Of a stretch of 29,113 nucleotides of DNA, positions 1 to 6,985 are shown in pieces. This DNA is from JBAZBO01 sp041671425 (lineage in GTDB: Bacteria; Patescibacteriota; WWE3; UBA101185; UBA10185). The notes beneath the pieces are model-generated. The model had not been told where the DNA came from and did no database searches. It saw only the letters and a program-made list of their open reading frames with translations. The position numbers and the translations under genes were made by a program. The stretch covers positions 1 to 29,113 of the forward strand of contig JBAZBO010000002.1 of NCBI GenBank assembly GCA_041671425.1. Direction: 5' to 3'. Each line of letters starts with the position of its first letter. The first letter of the stretch is position 1.

Positions 1-78
1 TTGGAAAGTATGGGTAACGACCCTTTAGCTGGAACAGCCTTTGTGGCTATCCCCAAACCTTTTGCAAAGTTTTCCTGA
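1..78 (+). CDS. 3' end of an unidentified protein (partial)
   Basis: From the first base, an open frame of 25 codons runs to a TGA at 76-78 and ends in the residues IPKPFAKFS. Its 5' part lies outside the window. It would be convergent with jag, with 31 bases between the two stop codons. I do not recognise the family from this tail, and so short a fragment could be open by chance. It is listed because the bases before jag hold no other explanation and the composition looks protein-like. Confidence 0.35.
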   Translation: MESMGNDPLAGTAFVAIPKPFAKFS

Positions 79-109
79 AGGCAGGTGAATTTCATAGTAA
101 GGACATAAG

Positions 110-601
110 TTACTCTTTGTCTTTTCTGGCAATGGGCTTGAGCACAACGTGCCTGTTAGCCTTTTCGCCAACACTTTCCGAAGTCACATCCTCATAATCA
201 GAGACAAACTCATGGACAAAGTACCTTTCAGAGGAACTCATGGGAGACATCTCAACCTCCTTACCAAAGAACCTAACTCTGTCTATAAGCCCTCTTACTA
301 TATCCTCTATCTTACTCTCACGCTGTTGTCTGTAACCATTTATGTCCACTACCACCCTAGACCATTCCTCAGTACCAAGATTTCTGTTCATTGCCACATT
401 CAAAAAGTTTTGTAGTGCAGAAAGGGATTCCCCTCTATAACCTATCAGGAAGTTCAGATTCTCCCCTTCTATCTCCACGCTTATCTTGTCACCTTTATCT
501 TCTATAAAGAAATGAGGAGAGATATTTATAAATCCCAAGACATTCTCTAATTGATCTTTAATAAAGTTCACTTTTTCCATTTTTGCAACTTTTCGACCCA
601 A
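110..601 (-). CDS. jag: Jag/KhpB (EloR-like) RNA-binding protein, KH and R3H domains
   Basis: This 163-residue protein has a type-II KH domain with the GxxG loop (IGYRG, about residue 53) followed by an R3H domain whose R-x3-H signature is visible in RYFVH (about 126-130). The family binds RNA and, in Gram-positive bacteria, helps control cell elongation and division. The N-terminal Jag_N domain found in many homologues is absent, so this is the short form. The start is a TTG at 599-601, chosen because a perfect AGGAGG lies 9 nt upstream (611-616 on the plus strand as cctcct). An internal ATG seven codons later has no such site. The gene starts inside the end of yidC (34-base overlap) and closes the rpmH-rnpA-yidD-yidC-jag block, its usual place. 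Confidence 0.9.
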   Translation of the reverse strand: MGRKVAKMEKVNFIKDQLENVLGFINISPHFFIEDKGDKISVEIEGENLNFLIGYRGESLSALQNFLNVAMNRNLGTEEWSRVVVDINGYRQQRESKIEDIVRGLIDRVRFFGKEVEMSPMSSSERYFVHEFVSDYEDVTSESVGEKANRHVVLKPIARKDKE

Positions 602-1350
602 GACTTTAGACCTCCTAGGCCGCTAACGAAATAAGTCTGAGCTACTGAAAAGACGGTGGTCGTAACCAAATACAGCACGACACCCGCGGGCAGTCTGGCG
701 CCTATAATCACATTCATTATAGGCATTGTATAGAGCATCTGACTTTGCATATTATACGCCAGGTCATCTTTCTTGTCAGGGGTCTTCTTAGCAGCTTTTT
801 CACCCGCTTTTGCGTAAGGGGCCATCATTTTTGAAGCTACGAGTTGAAATAGACCGGAAAGGATTGCCAGGACCAGATATGGGTCTGGCTTCTCAAGGTT
901 AAGGTACAGAAATTTCGTTTTTATCTGATCCATACTAGTAAACTTCATGGATTCAGAATAGATAAGTTTATTGATCTCCTCTAGATTCAGCCCGGTAGAG
1001 AACCTTCTGATGACACCGTAAAGCGCTATGAGAACGATTATCATCAAGATCTGGTTAAGACATCCTGATGCAGGATTTATCCCATGCTCTTTGAAAAGAG
1101 CCATCTGCTTTTCAGCTAGCACTTTTTTGTCATGACTATACTTAGCTTTTAATTTATCCAGTAACGGCTGAAGGTCACGCTGCTTTTTCATGTTCCTTAG
1201 GGAAGGGATAACCACTGGCACGAGGACAAGTCTTATCAGAAGTGTAAGCACTATTATGGAAATTCCCATACTATCAGTCAGATGGTACAAAATCACCAAC
1301 AAATTGAAGATCGGACCAACTAGTATATTTTGATATAAAGAAGCTAACAT
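568..1350 (-). CDS. yidC: YidC/Oxa1-family membrane protein insertase
   Basis: This 260-residue polytopic protein matches the short Gram-positive and organellar YidC form. It has no large periplasmic domain and no lipobox. The first conserved helix holds the hydrophilic-groove arginine (LLIRLVLVP, about residue 40). A basic cytoplasmic hairpin follows (roughly 50-90), then the conserved helices around 95-115, 160-175 and 205-245, and a lysine-rich tail. It inserts Sec-dependent and Sec-independent membrane proteins and works next to YidD. The ATG is separated by one base from the yidD stop, and the 3' end overlaps jag by 34 bases, so expression is probably translationally coupled. Confidence 0.95.
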   Translation of the reverse strand: MLASLYQNILVGPIFNLLVILYHLTDSMGISIIVLTLLIRLVLVPVVIPSLRNMKKQRDLQPLLDKLKAKYSHDKKVLAEKQMALFKEHGINPASGCLNQILMIIVLIALYGVIRRFSTGLNLEEINKLIYSESMKFTSMDQIKTKFLYLNLEKPDPYLVLAILSGLFQLVASKMMAPYAKAGEKAAKKTPDKKDDLAYNMQSQMLYTMPIMNVIIGARLPAGVVLYLVTTTVFSVAQTYFVSGLGGLKSWVEKLQKWKK

Positions 1351-1351
1351 A

Positions 1352-1567
1352 TTACTTTACCGGGTCATATCCACCTTTTGAGAAGGGGTTACACCTTAGG
1401 ATCCTCCATAAACCCATCAAACTGCCCCTTAAAATACCATACTTTTCAATTGCTTGATAGGTATAGACCGAACAGCTGGGTTCGAACCGACAACTCTTGA
1501 CACCAAAATTACCTAAGGATAGATACTTTTTGTAGAAGCGTATTAAGGTCAGTACTAATTTCTTCAT
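1352..1567 (-). CDS. yidD: YidD membrane protein insertion efficiency factor
   Basis: This 71-residue protein shows the YidD pattern: an amphipathic N-terminus (KLVLTLIRFYKKYLS), the Cys motif SCRFEPSCSVYTYQAIEKYG, and the C-terminal RCNPFSKGGYDPV. YidD assists insertion of membrane proteins by YidC. I place the start at the ATG at 1565-1567 because GGAGG lies 6 nt upstream. A longer frame beginning at 1588 has no ribosome site and lacks family similarity at its start. With this choice the gene still overlaps the 3' end of rnpA by 59 bases in another frame. Confidence 0.92.
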   Translation of the reverse strand: MKKLVLTLIRFYKKYLSLGNFGVKSCRFEPSCSVYTYQAIEKYGILRGSLMGLWRILRCNPFSKGGYDPVK

Positions 1568-1856
1568 AGGGAACCTCCAAAATCTCATCCCGAGGATGAA
1601 CTACTATCCAGTAACCCGGGGAAAGCGTCTCATATTCCTTTCGTAATATCTCCCTATAGATTCTTTTTATCCTGTTCCTCTTCACAGCGGAGGCGTTGAA
1701 CCTGTTAGTTACTACAATTCCTATACGTGTTGGCTGAGAAAGCTCTCCCAGTTTCAAATAAAACACACGGGAGTGTTTTCCGGTACAGGACTTGCCAAGA
1801 CGTCTGGTTTTATTAAATTCATAGGTTGAGATTAATCTAGCGCCTTTTTTCAGCAT
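1509..1856 (-). CDS. rnpA: Ribonuclease P protein component
   Basis: This 115-residue basic protein carries the RNase P protein signature, with the RNR motif in SAVKRNRIKRIYRE (about 58-71). It binds the catalytic RNA and helps remove 5' leaders from tRNA precursors. The length matches the family (about 110-125). Its ATG shares one base with the rpmH stop (TAATG), so the two are translationally coupled. The last 59 bases are also read in another frame as the start of yidD. The RNase P RNA gene itself is not in this window. Confidence 0.95.
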   Translation of the reverse strand: MLKKGARLISTYEFNKTRRLGKSCTGKHSRVFYLKLGELSQPTRIGIVVTNRFNASAVKRNRIKRIYREILRKEYETLSPGYWIVVHPRDEILEVPYEEISTDLNTLLQKVSILR

Positions 1857-2008
1857 TACTTCTTCTTCAGAGATACTGTAAGTTTCTTTCTACCCTTCAA
1901 GCGTCTGCTCTTCAAAACATTCCTTCCTCCAACAGAGGACATTCGGTTCATAAAACCGTGTTTTTTTACTCTTTTTCTTTTTTTCGGCTGCCACACTCTT
2001 TTCGGCAT
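1856..2008 (-). CDS. rpmH: Ribosomal protein L34 (50 residues)
   Basis: Reading the minus strand from the ATG at 2006-2008 gives MPKRVWQPKKRKRVKKHGF, followed by the L34 core (FMNRMSSVGGRNVLKSRRLKGRK) and a lysine-rich end, stopping at 1856-1858. L34 is a structural protein of the large ribosomal subunit. It heads the conserved origin-proximal operon and diverges from dnaA. No Shine-Dalgarno sequence is visible. Instead a promoter lies immediately upstream, so the mRNA should have a leader of only a few bases. Confidence 0.95.
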   Translation of the reverse strand: MPKRVWQPKKRKRVKKHGFMNRMSSVGGRNVLKSRRLKGRKKLTVSLKKK

Positions 2009-2017
2009 AACGTGGGA

Positions 2018-2046
2018 ATATTAACTAAGTAGTAAGGAATAGTCAA
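2018..2046 (-). promoter_or_regulatory. Promoter of the rpmH-rnpA-yidD-yidC-jag operon
   Basis: On the minus strand, TTGACT (2041-2046) and TAATAT (2018-2023) are separated by 17 bases, a good sigma70-type pair. Only 9 bases separate the -10 box from the rpmH ATG, so transcription should start about 3 bases before the start codon. Confidence 0.6.
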
Positions 2047-2075
2047 ATATTTTACAATTTTCCTTGCTTGATTTT

Positions 2076-2105
2076 TTGTGGATAACTTCTGTAAAGTTAT
2101 ACACA
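2076..2105. promoter_or_regulatory. Two perfect DnaA boxes upstream of dnaA, overlapping its likely promoter
   Basis: TGTGGATAA (2077-2085) is a perfect DnaA box on the minus strand, and TTATACACA (2097-2105) is a perfect TTATNCACA box on the plus strand. A weak promoter overlaps them: TTGTGG (2076-2081), 16 bases, then TATACA (2098-2103). This arrangement fits autoregulation of dnaA by DnaA and forms the upstream half of a bipartite origin. Confidence 0.7.
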
Positions 2106-2129
2106 CTACCCATTGCCCCAAAGAAAGCT

Positions 2130-3545
2130 ATGCCCGAACATGTAACACACACTGAGAGAATAGATGTCAATGCTTTGTGGAGAGCTGTATTAGCTGAATT
2201 GCAGATAACATTGTCAGAGTACGTTTTCAATACCTGGATGGCCAATACCCAGGCAACTACCCTTGATGGCTTCTCCCTGGAAATCTCATGCCCTTCTGAG
2301 TATTCCAAGAAGATATTGGAAAAGAACTGTATCTCTCTTATCCAGCAAAGCGTGAACAAGATAGGTAAAGGCGATTACACCCTAAGTTTCATTGTAGGTA
2401 AGGCGGCGGATAAATCTGACAGGAAAATTGCTTTGGATAAGCCAGCTCCCCTGTTCGAACCTACCCCCACACCGGAAACCAAATCAAGTTCATTCAGCGC
2501 ATCCGGAGTATCACCACGATTCACATTCGATAATTATATAAGGGGAAATAACAACCAGCTTGCTTATTCCATAGCCTGGGCGGTGGCCACCAACCCTGGA
2601 ACTACGTACAATCCGGTCTTTTTCTACTCGGGGGTAGGACTTGGAAAGACACATCTTATACAAGCCATAGGCAATAAGATCATTCGTGAAAAACCTAACC
2701 TTAAGGTTGTGTACACCACCGGGGAGTCCTTTACGAATGAGCTGATTGAGTCCATCCAAAGCGGTAGACGTGGCAAAGGGGGCTTCACCCCGGATAAATT
2801 TAGAAAGAAGTACAGAGACGCAGACGTACTGTTGGTGGACGATATCCAGTTCATAGTAGGAAGAGAGGCTACCCAAGAGGAATTCTTCCACACCTTCAAC
2901 GCTCTCCATATGGCTCAGAAACAAATAGTCATCACCTCAGACAGACCCCCAAGGGATTTCACAAATCTGGAGGAAAGGGTCAAATCCAGGTTTGGAAGTG
3001 GCATAACCGCCGACATGCAACCACCAGATTGGGACACCAGAGTGGCAATACTAAGGAGTAAGCGGGATAGGGACAAGGACAACATGGCCAATGAAGTCAT
3101 AGATTATATAGCCCAAAAGGTAAATACAAACATAAGAGAGTTGGAAGGGGCATATCTTCAAGTTCTTACCTATATAAAAGCCACCGGCTCCCCCAACAAT
3201 CTTGATACTGCTGTACAAGCCTTGGGCCAAACTATAAGGGAAGATAATCTTAAGCCTGTAAACCTTAACCAAGTACTTAATGCTGTTTGCAACTACTATT
3301 CTGTTACCGGAAAAGATATAAAGGGAAAGCGTAGGACAAGGGAACTTGTCATCCCCAGACAAGTAGCCATGTACCTAATAAGGGTTCTTACAGAAACACC
3401 TTACATGACTATTGGGGAATTCCTGGGCGGAAGGGATCACACCACAGTGTTGTATGGTATCCAGAAAGTAGAGGAGGAAATAAAAGTAGGAGCCAAGACT
3501 AGACAGGACGTAGCAAACGTAAAACAGATCATTTATCAAAGCTAA
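2130..3545 (+). CDS. dnaA: Chromosomal replication initiator DnaA
   Basis: This 471-residue protein has all DnaA domains. Domain I is at about 12-85 and a short Pro/Ser-rich linker at 104-128. The AAA+ domain III has Walker A GVGLGKTH (168-175), Walker B VLLVDDIQ (233-240) and the arginine-containing LEERVKSRFGSGI stretch (280-292). The DNA-binding domain IV has the signature GGRDHTTV (433-440). It opens the replication origin in its ATP form. I chose the ATG at 2130. A longer open frame from a TTG at 2064 would translate through the DnaA boxes and adds residues with no family similarity. The gene diverges from rpmH and is flanked by DnaA boxes on both sides. dnaN, its usual downstream neighbour, is missing. 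Confidence 0.97.
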   Translation: MPEHVTHTERIDVNALWRAVLAELQITLSEYVFNTWMANTQATTLDGFSLEISCPSEYSKKILEKNCISLIQQSVNKIGKGDYTLSFIVGKAADKSDRKIALDKPAPLFEPTPTPETKSSSFSASGVSPRFTFDNYIRGNNNQLAYSIAWAVATNPGTTYNPVFFYSGVGLGKTHLIQAIGNKIIREKPNLKVVYTTGESFTNELIESIQSGRRGKGGFTPDKFRKKYRDADVLLVDDIQFIVGREATQEEFFHTFNALHMAQKQIVITSDRPPRDFTNLEERVKSRFGSGITADMQPPDWDTRVAILRSKRDRDKDNMANEVIDYIAQKVNTNIRELEGAYLQVLTYIKATGSPNNLDTAVQALGQTIREDNLKPVNLNQVLNAVCNYYSVTGKDIKGKRRTRELVIPRQVAMYLIRVLTETPYMTIGEFLGGRDHTTVLYGIQKVEEEIKVGAKTRQDVANVKQIIYQS

Positions 3546-3645
3546 AAATTGTGGAAAACCCCTCAAGTGCTACAGGGTATGTGGATAACTACCACTACTT
3601 ATCCACAAGGAAATCCACAATATTTACCTGCTTCTCCACAATAAA
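3546..3645. other. Putative replication origin (oriC), downstream DnaA-box cluster
   Basis: Directly after dnaA there are two perfect DnaA boxes: TGTGGATAA (3580-3588) and TTATCCACA (3599-3607). Near-matches lie at 3550-3558 (TGTGGAAAA, one mismatch), 3632-3640 (TTCTCCACA, one mismatch) and 3611-3619 (AAATCCACA, two mismatches). Together with the pair upstream of dnaA this gives a Bacillus-like bipartite origin. Gene direction also flips here (rpmH block leftward, dnaA rightward). A short AT-rich stretch at 3801-3818 could be the unwinding element. Confidence 0.75.
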
Positions 3646-3831
3646 AAGGTTGTATCCAAGGCAAGTCTAAGGAGAAGTAGTCCTCAAGCAGCGTGACAAG
3701 GGGATCTGTAAAGGATCAACATTAAAGGGGGCCAAGAAAGCTTATGGGAGCAAGGTCTTGATGAGAAGTGCACATATCAACATCCCCTATTAAGACTACG
3801 ACGTATTAAATATACTGAATAGATCATGGTC
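3646..3831. other. Non-coding stretch between the oriC boxes and murT, possibly structured
   Basis: I see no convincing gene in these bases. The plus strand is purine-rich. Complementary segments AGGGGAT (3699-3705) and ATCCCCT (3782-3788) could close a stem about 90 nt apart. Inside, TTGAT/ATCAA could form a smaller hairpin, and ATCAACAT occurs twice (3715-3722 and 3776-3783). It does not fold as a tRNA and does not resemble SRP RNA or RNase P RNA to me. It may be the origin unwinding region or an unrecognised small RNA. Confidence 0.3.
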
Positions 3832-3837
3832 TATAAT
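3832..3837 (+). promoter_or_regulatory. -10 box of the murT operon (leaderless)
   Basis: A consensus TATAAT ends exactly 6 bases before the ATG at 3844, placing the expected transcription start on the A of the start codon. No good -35 hexamer is visible. The box supports the start at 3844 over an upstream ATG at 3826, which would lie ahead of the promoter. Confidence 0.55.
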
Positions 3838-3843
3838 GTGGAT

Positions 3844-4986
3844 ATGTTTGGGCTATGCGTGATTATCTCCAAAGTAGCAAATCTTTTAATAAACACATTA
3901 AAACTAGGAGCTGGTTACACTTGGCCTGGCCATATTGCATTGACCTTATACCCAAGCATTTTGAAATCTCCCAGGATAAGATTCACAAAAGGGTTGATCC
4001 TTTTATCGGGCACTAACGGAAAAACTACCACATCCAAACTTTTGGCGCATATCCTAAATGGCGCCTCCTTTAAAATAGTTAGTAATACATCAGGGGCCAA
4101 CCTGAAAAATGGTGTTGTTTCTTCAATACTCCTTTCATCAAGCCTAAAATCATTAGCCGTTGATTACGGAGTATTTGAAGTTGATGAATTTGCCCTTTCT
4201 GAAGTACTCAAGGATCTTACCCCCAATGTATTGATACTTCTAAACCTTTCCCGTGACCAATTGGATAGATATGGTGAGACTGACATCATTTTGGAAAAGT
4301 GGAAAAAGTCTTTATCTGAGTTGTCTGCTTCAACTGTTGTGGTAGTGGATGAGGATCAGCTGGAGATAAGGGAGCTATGCCGAAGCTACTCCGGGAAGGT
4401 TGATTACTTTGGATCAGATAACTCCTACCTTAAGAACACAGCCCTTAAGGGTATGTTCAATGCCAGAAACATAAACGCCGCCGTACTTGCGTGTAAAAAT
4501 CTGGGTTTGGCTGAGGAGGATATCCTCCCAGCTTTGAAAACCTTTAAGCCTGCCTATGGTAGGGGTGAGAAAATAGGGTATTTAGGAAAGAACTACCACA
4601 TTCTTTTGGCAAAGAACCCTGCGAGCTTTAACTATAACTTGGATGCTATAAAAACCTCTGAATTTGATTTCTCTACACTTCTACTTGTGCTTAATGACAA
4701 TATACCTGATGGTAGAGATGTTTCATGGATCTATGATATTGATCCCGTAAGTTTGAGGGAGACTTTCAAGGGTAAGAATATATATTTTGCTGGGTCAAGG
4801 AGTAAGGATATGGCCCTGAGATTGAAACATTCAGGAGTTTCCTTTTCGGAGGAACATACCTTTGGCAACCTGAAAGATGCCTTTGCTGCGCTCTCAAAGA
4901 TTGATGCTGATGAGATACTTGTACTTCCGAACTACTCAGCCATGCTTGACGTAAGAGATTTCCTTATTGGGAGAAAGATACTATGA
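3844..4986 (+). CDS. murT: MurT, ATP-binding subunit of lipid II isoglutaminyl synthase (no zinc ribbon)
   Basis: This 380-residue Mur-ligase-like protein has P-loop GTNGKTTT (56-63), the conserved NLSRDQLDRYGE (134-145) and a C-terminal DUF1727 domain with LAKNPASFNYNLD (255-267) and LNDNIPDGRDVSW (283-295). With GatD it converts the alpha-carboxyl of D-Glu in lipid II to an amide, using glutamine-derived ammonia and ATP at the inner face of the membrane. Known MurT proteins carry a four-Cys zinc ribbon inserted in the middle domain. Here the corresponding stretch (about 165-205) is short and contains one Cys (179), so the ribbon is absent. The stop overlaps the gatD start (ATGA). Confidence 0.92.
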   Translation: MFGLCVIISKVANLLINTLKLGAGYTWPGHIALTLYPSILKSPRIRFTKGLILLSGTNGKTTTSKLLAHILNGASFKIVSNTSGANLKNGVVSSILLSSSLKSLAVDYGVFEVDEFALSEVLKDLTPNVLILLNLSRDQLDRYGETDIILEKWKKSLSELSASTVVVVDEDQLEIRELCRSYSGKVDYFGSDNSYLKNTALKGMFNARNINAAVLACKNLGLAEEDILPALKTFKPAYGRGEKIGYLGKNYHILLAKNPASFNYNLDAIKTSEFDFSTLLLVLNDNIPDGRDVSWIYDIDPVSLRETFKGKNIYFAGSRSKDMALRLKHSGVSFSEEHTFGNLKDAFAALSKIDADEILVLPNYSAMLDVRDFLIGRKIL

Positions 4987-5747
4987 AAGTGACCATAGGA
5001 CATCTATATCCAGAATATCTTAATTTGTATGGAGACAATGGAAACGTAGAAGTGCTTGTATATAGAGCAAGCCAAAGAAATATAGATATCCAGGTTGTTG
5101 ATCTGAGCCTGGGTAGCGTATCCTCAGGCACCCTTGATGATATAGACATACTGTTCATGGGTGGGGGTCCGGATTCGTGCCAAACAACTGTATATCAGGA
5201 TTTTGTTGAGCATAAGAAAGCAGGGCTGACGCAGCACATTTTGGAAGGAAAGCCGGCTTTGTTCATATGTGGCGCTTATCAGCTACTTGGAAATTATTAC
5301 AAAGGAGCTGATGGCAGTGTCTTGGATGGTTTGGGTGTTTTGGACTTCTATACCGAGCATCCGGGTAAAGATGCCAAGAGGTGTATAGGTAACGTTGAAG
5401 CGAAGTTATCAGAAGAACTTCTAAGAGATGGGATTTTTATACAGAGTAACGTATTTGGTGACAGCATAGTAGGTTTTGAGAACCACGGGGGTAGAACGTT
5501 CCTGGGCAAGGGGGTTCAGCCATTGGGTTATGTGATCAAAGGGTTTGGAAATAACCAGCAGGATGGAACGGAAGGGATTTTGTACAAAAACTGTATAGGA
5601 ACGTATCTACATGGACCTTTCCTGGCAAAGAATCCCCATATTGCAGACTTCCTTTTGGCCAAGGCCTTGAAAGTTGATACACTTTCCAAACTTGATGATA
5701 AACTAGAGATAGCTGTCCACACTGCCTCAAAGATGTTGAAGCAATGA
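4983..5747 (+). CDS. gatD: GatD, glutamine amidotransferase subunit of lipid II isoglutaminyl synthase
   Basis: This 254-residue class-I glutaminase (CobB/CobQ-like) has the catalytic Cys in FICGAYQLLG (Cys96) and the catalytic His in TYLHGPFLAKNP (His210). The family-typical GFENHGGRT (164-172) and the N-terminal LYGDNGN (15-21) are also present. It hydrolyses glutamine and passes ammonia to MurT, which amidates D-Glu in lipid II. It overlaps murT by 4 nt upstream and the next gene by 4 nt downstream (ATGA at both joints), implying one translationally coupled operon. Confidence 0.93.
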   Translation: MKVTIGHLYPEYLNLYGDNGNVEVLVYRASQRNIDIQVVDLSLGSVSSGTLDDIDILFMGGGPDSCQTTVYQDFVEHKKAGLTQHILEGKPALFICGAYQLLGNYYKGADGSVLDGLGVLDFYTEHPGKDAKRCIGNVEAKLSEELLRDGIFIQSNVFGDSIVGFENHGGRTFLGKGVQPLGYVIKGFGNNQQDGTEGILYKNCIGTYLHGPFLAKNPHIADFLLAKALKVDTLSKLDDKLEIAVHTASKMLKQ

Positions 5748-6985
5748 GGATACATAAATACCTTTTATACCTCTCAATTCTGCTCATACCCGTGAACCTT
5801 GGTAAACACTTTGTGCTTAGTGAAGCCTATGTGAATGGGAGGCTGATAGATTATCTGGTGCCTGCGGTATTTCTACCAGACATCCTTATAGTCTTGACCT
5901 TGCTTTTTTGGATCTTAGGTATCAAAAACCCTTTAAAACACCTGTGGCTTCTCATCTCTTCTGAAGTTAGCCTGACTTTTGGGGTGCTTTTTCTAGCAGC
6001 CATGTTCTTTGCCGTTCTTGGCTCCCCCATGATTGTGCCTGCAGTGTACTTTTTTGTCAGGCTGATCATTTATTTCCTTTTTTGTATCTACCTGTTCGAT
6101 ACGTTTGACGTAAAAAACGACTTTGAGGTTGTGCTTAAGATTCTATCTATTCAGGTACTTTTCTTGTCTCTATTGGCATTTGGGCAATGGATAAAGCAGG
6201 GATCGGTTTTTAACAACTACTTGGTCCTTGGGGAGCAGCCATATGGATATTCTACCCAGAACATAATCAAGGAGAACTTCTTTGGCGTTACAAAAATACC
6301 GCCGCACTCCCTTTTCAGGCACCCCAATGCCTTTGGAGGATACCTAAGCATAGTTCTGGTCTGGCTATTCTATTCTTTCAGGAAAGGCAGATCTCCTTCT
6401 ATTCTTTCCTTGGGCGCCTTCTTGGCCGGTACGATCTCACTTTTCCTAACTCTTAGCTATATGGCTTGGGCCAGTTTTGTTTTTGGATTGATCGCTGTAT
6501 TTCTGCTGGAAAAGCTAAATGTTACATTCAGGAAGATACTTTTTCTGCTTTCACTTCTTATCCTCATTTCTGGATTCTCATTGGTGTTTTTTGAAAAAAT
6601 TCCAATAGTTTCCCTGCAAAGAAGGTCTGACCTGATGTCTGCTAGTTTTAGCATGTTTGTTGAAAAACCCTTATTTGGGATTGGTGTGAATAATAGTACC
6701 GCCCTTATGGAGAAGGCTCAGGTAGATAGTAATATGGCTAGGTTTCCTCAGCCCGTTCATAACATCTTCATGCTTCTGCTGGCCGAGTCGGGTGTATTAG
6801 CCACGCTGTTTTTTCTACTGTTCCTTGGGACCCTTTCATTAAAGAAGGGCAAGTTCTATCTACTTGGTGTCACCCTTGTCCAGATAATATTGTTGAGCTC
6901 TGTGGATCACTATTTTCTTACTGCTCACCAGACATCAGCATTGATGTGGTTGACGTTTGGTTTGGCCTTGATACAATTTTACTGA
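5744..6985 (+). CDS. O-antigen ligase/polymerase-like membrane protein (Wzy_C domain)
   Basis: This 413-residue protein has roughly ten to twelve hydrophobic segments and the Wzy_C signatures: FRHPNAFGGYL (about residues 191-201), KPLFGIGVNN and PVHNIFMLLLAESG. Such proteins ligate or polymerise lipid-linked glycans outside the cytoplasmic membrane. The exact substrate cannot be read from the sequence. Its start overlaps gatD by 4 nt and its stop overlaps the lipoprotein start (TGATG). Co-transcription with murT-gatD suggests a role in wall or surface polysaccharide assembly, but this is inference. Confidence 0.8.
   Translation: MRIHKYLLYLSILLIPVNLGKHFVLSEAYVNGRLIDYLVPAVFLPDILIVLTLLFWILGIKNPLKHLWLLISSEVSLTFGVLFLAAMFFAVLGSPMIVPAVYFFVRLIIYFLFCIYLFDTFDVKNDFEVVLKILSIQVLFLSLLAFGQWIKQGSVFNNYLVLGEQPYGYSTQNIIKENFFGVTKIPPHSLFRHPNAFGGYLSIVLVWLFYSFRKGRSPSILSLGAFLAGTISLFLTLSYMAWASFVFGLIAVFLLEKLNVTFRKILFLLSLLILISGFSLVFFEKIPIVSLQRRSDLMSASFSMFVEKPLFGIGVNNSTALMEKAQVDSNMARFPQPVHNIFMLLLAESGVLATLFFLLFLGTLSLKKGKFYLLGVTLVQIILLSSVDHYFLTAHQTSALMWLTFGLALIQFY

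Noticed and set aside
1..78. Left-edge fragment as the end of VirB4 or mnmE
   Set aside because: The visible tail does not show the known C-terminal motif of either; I leave it unidentified.
1568..1588. Longer yidD start at 1588
   Set aside because: The ATG at 1567 has GGAGG at ideal spacing and matches the family start; the extension has neither.
2064..2129. Longer dnaA start (TTG at 2064)
   Set aside because: It would translate through the two DnaA boxes and likely promoter, and the added 22 residues show no DnaA domain I similarity; the ATG at 2130 gives a normal N-terminus.
2511..3362. Open frames antisense to dnaA
   Set aside because: They are shadows of the dnaA codons with no ribosome site, no promoter and no recognisable family.
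3699..3788. Possible tRNA closed by AGGGGAT/ATCCCCT
   Set aside because: There is no TTCGAAT-type T loop, no D-loop GG and no plausible anticodon arm; the length and interior do not fit.
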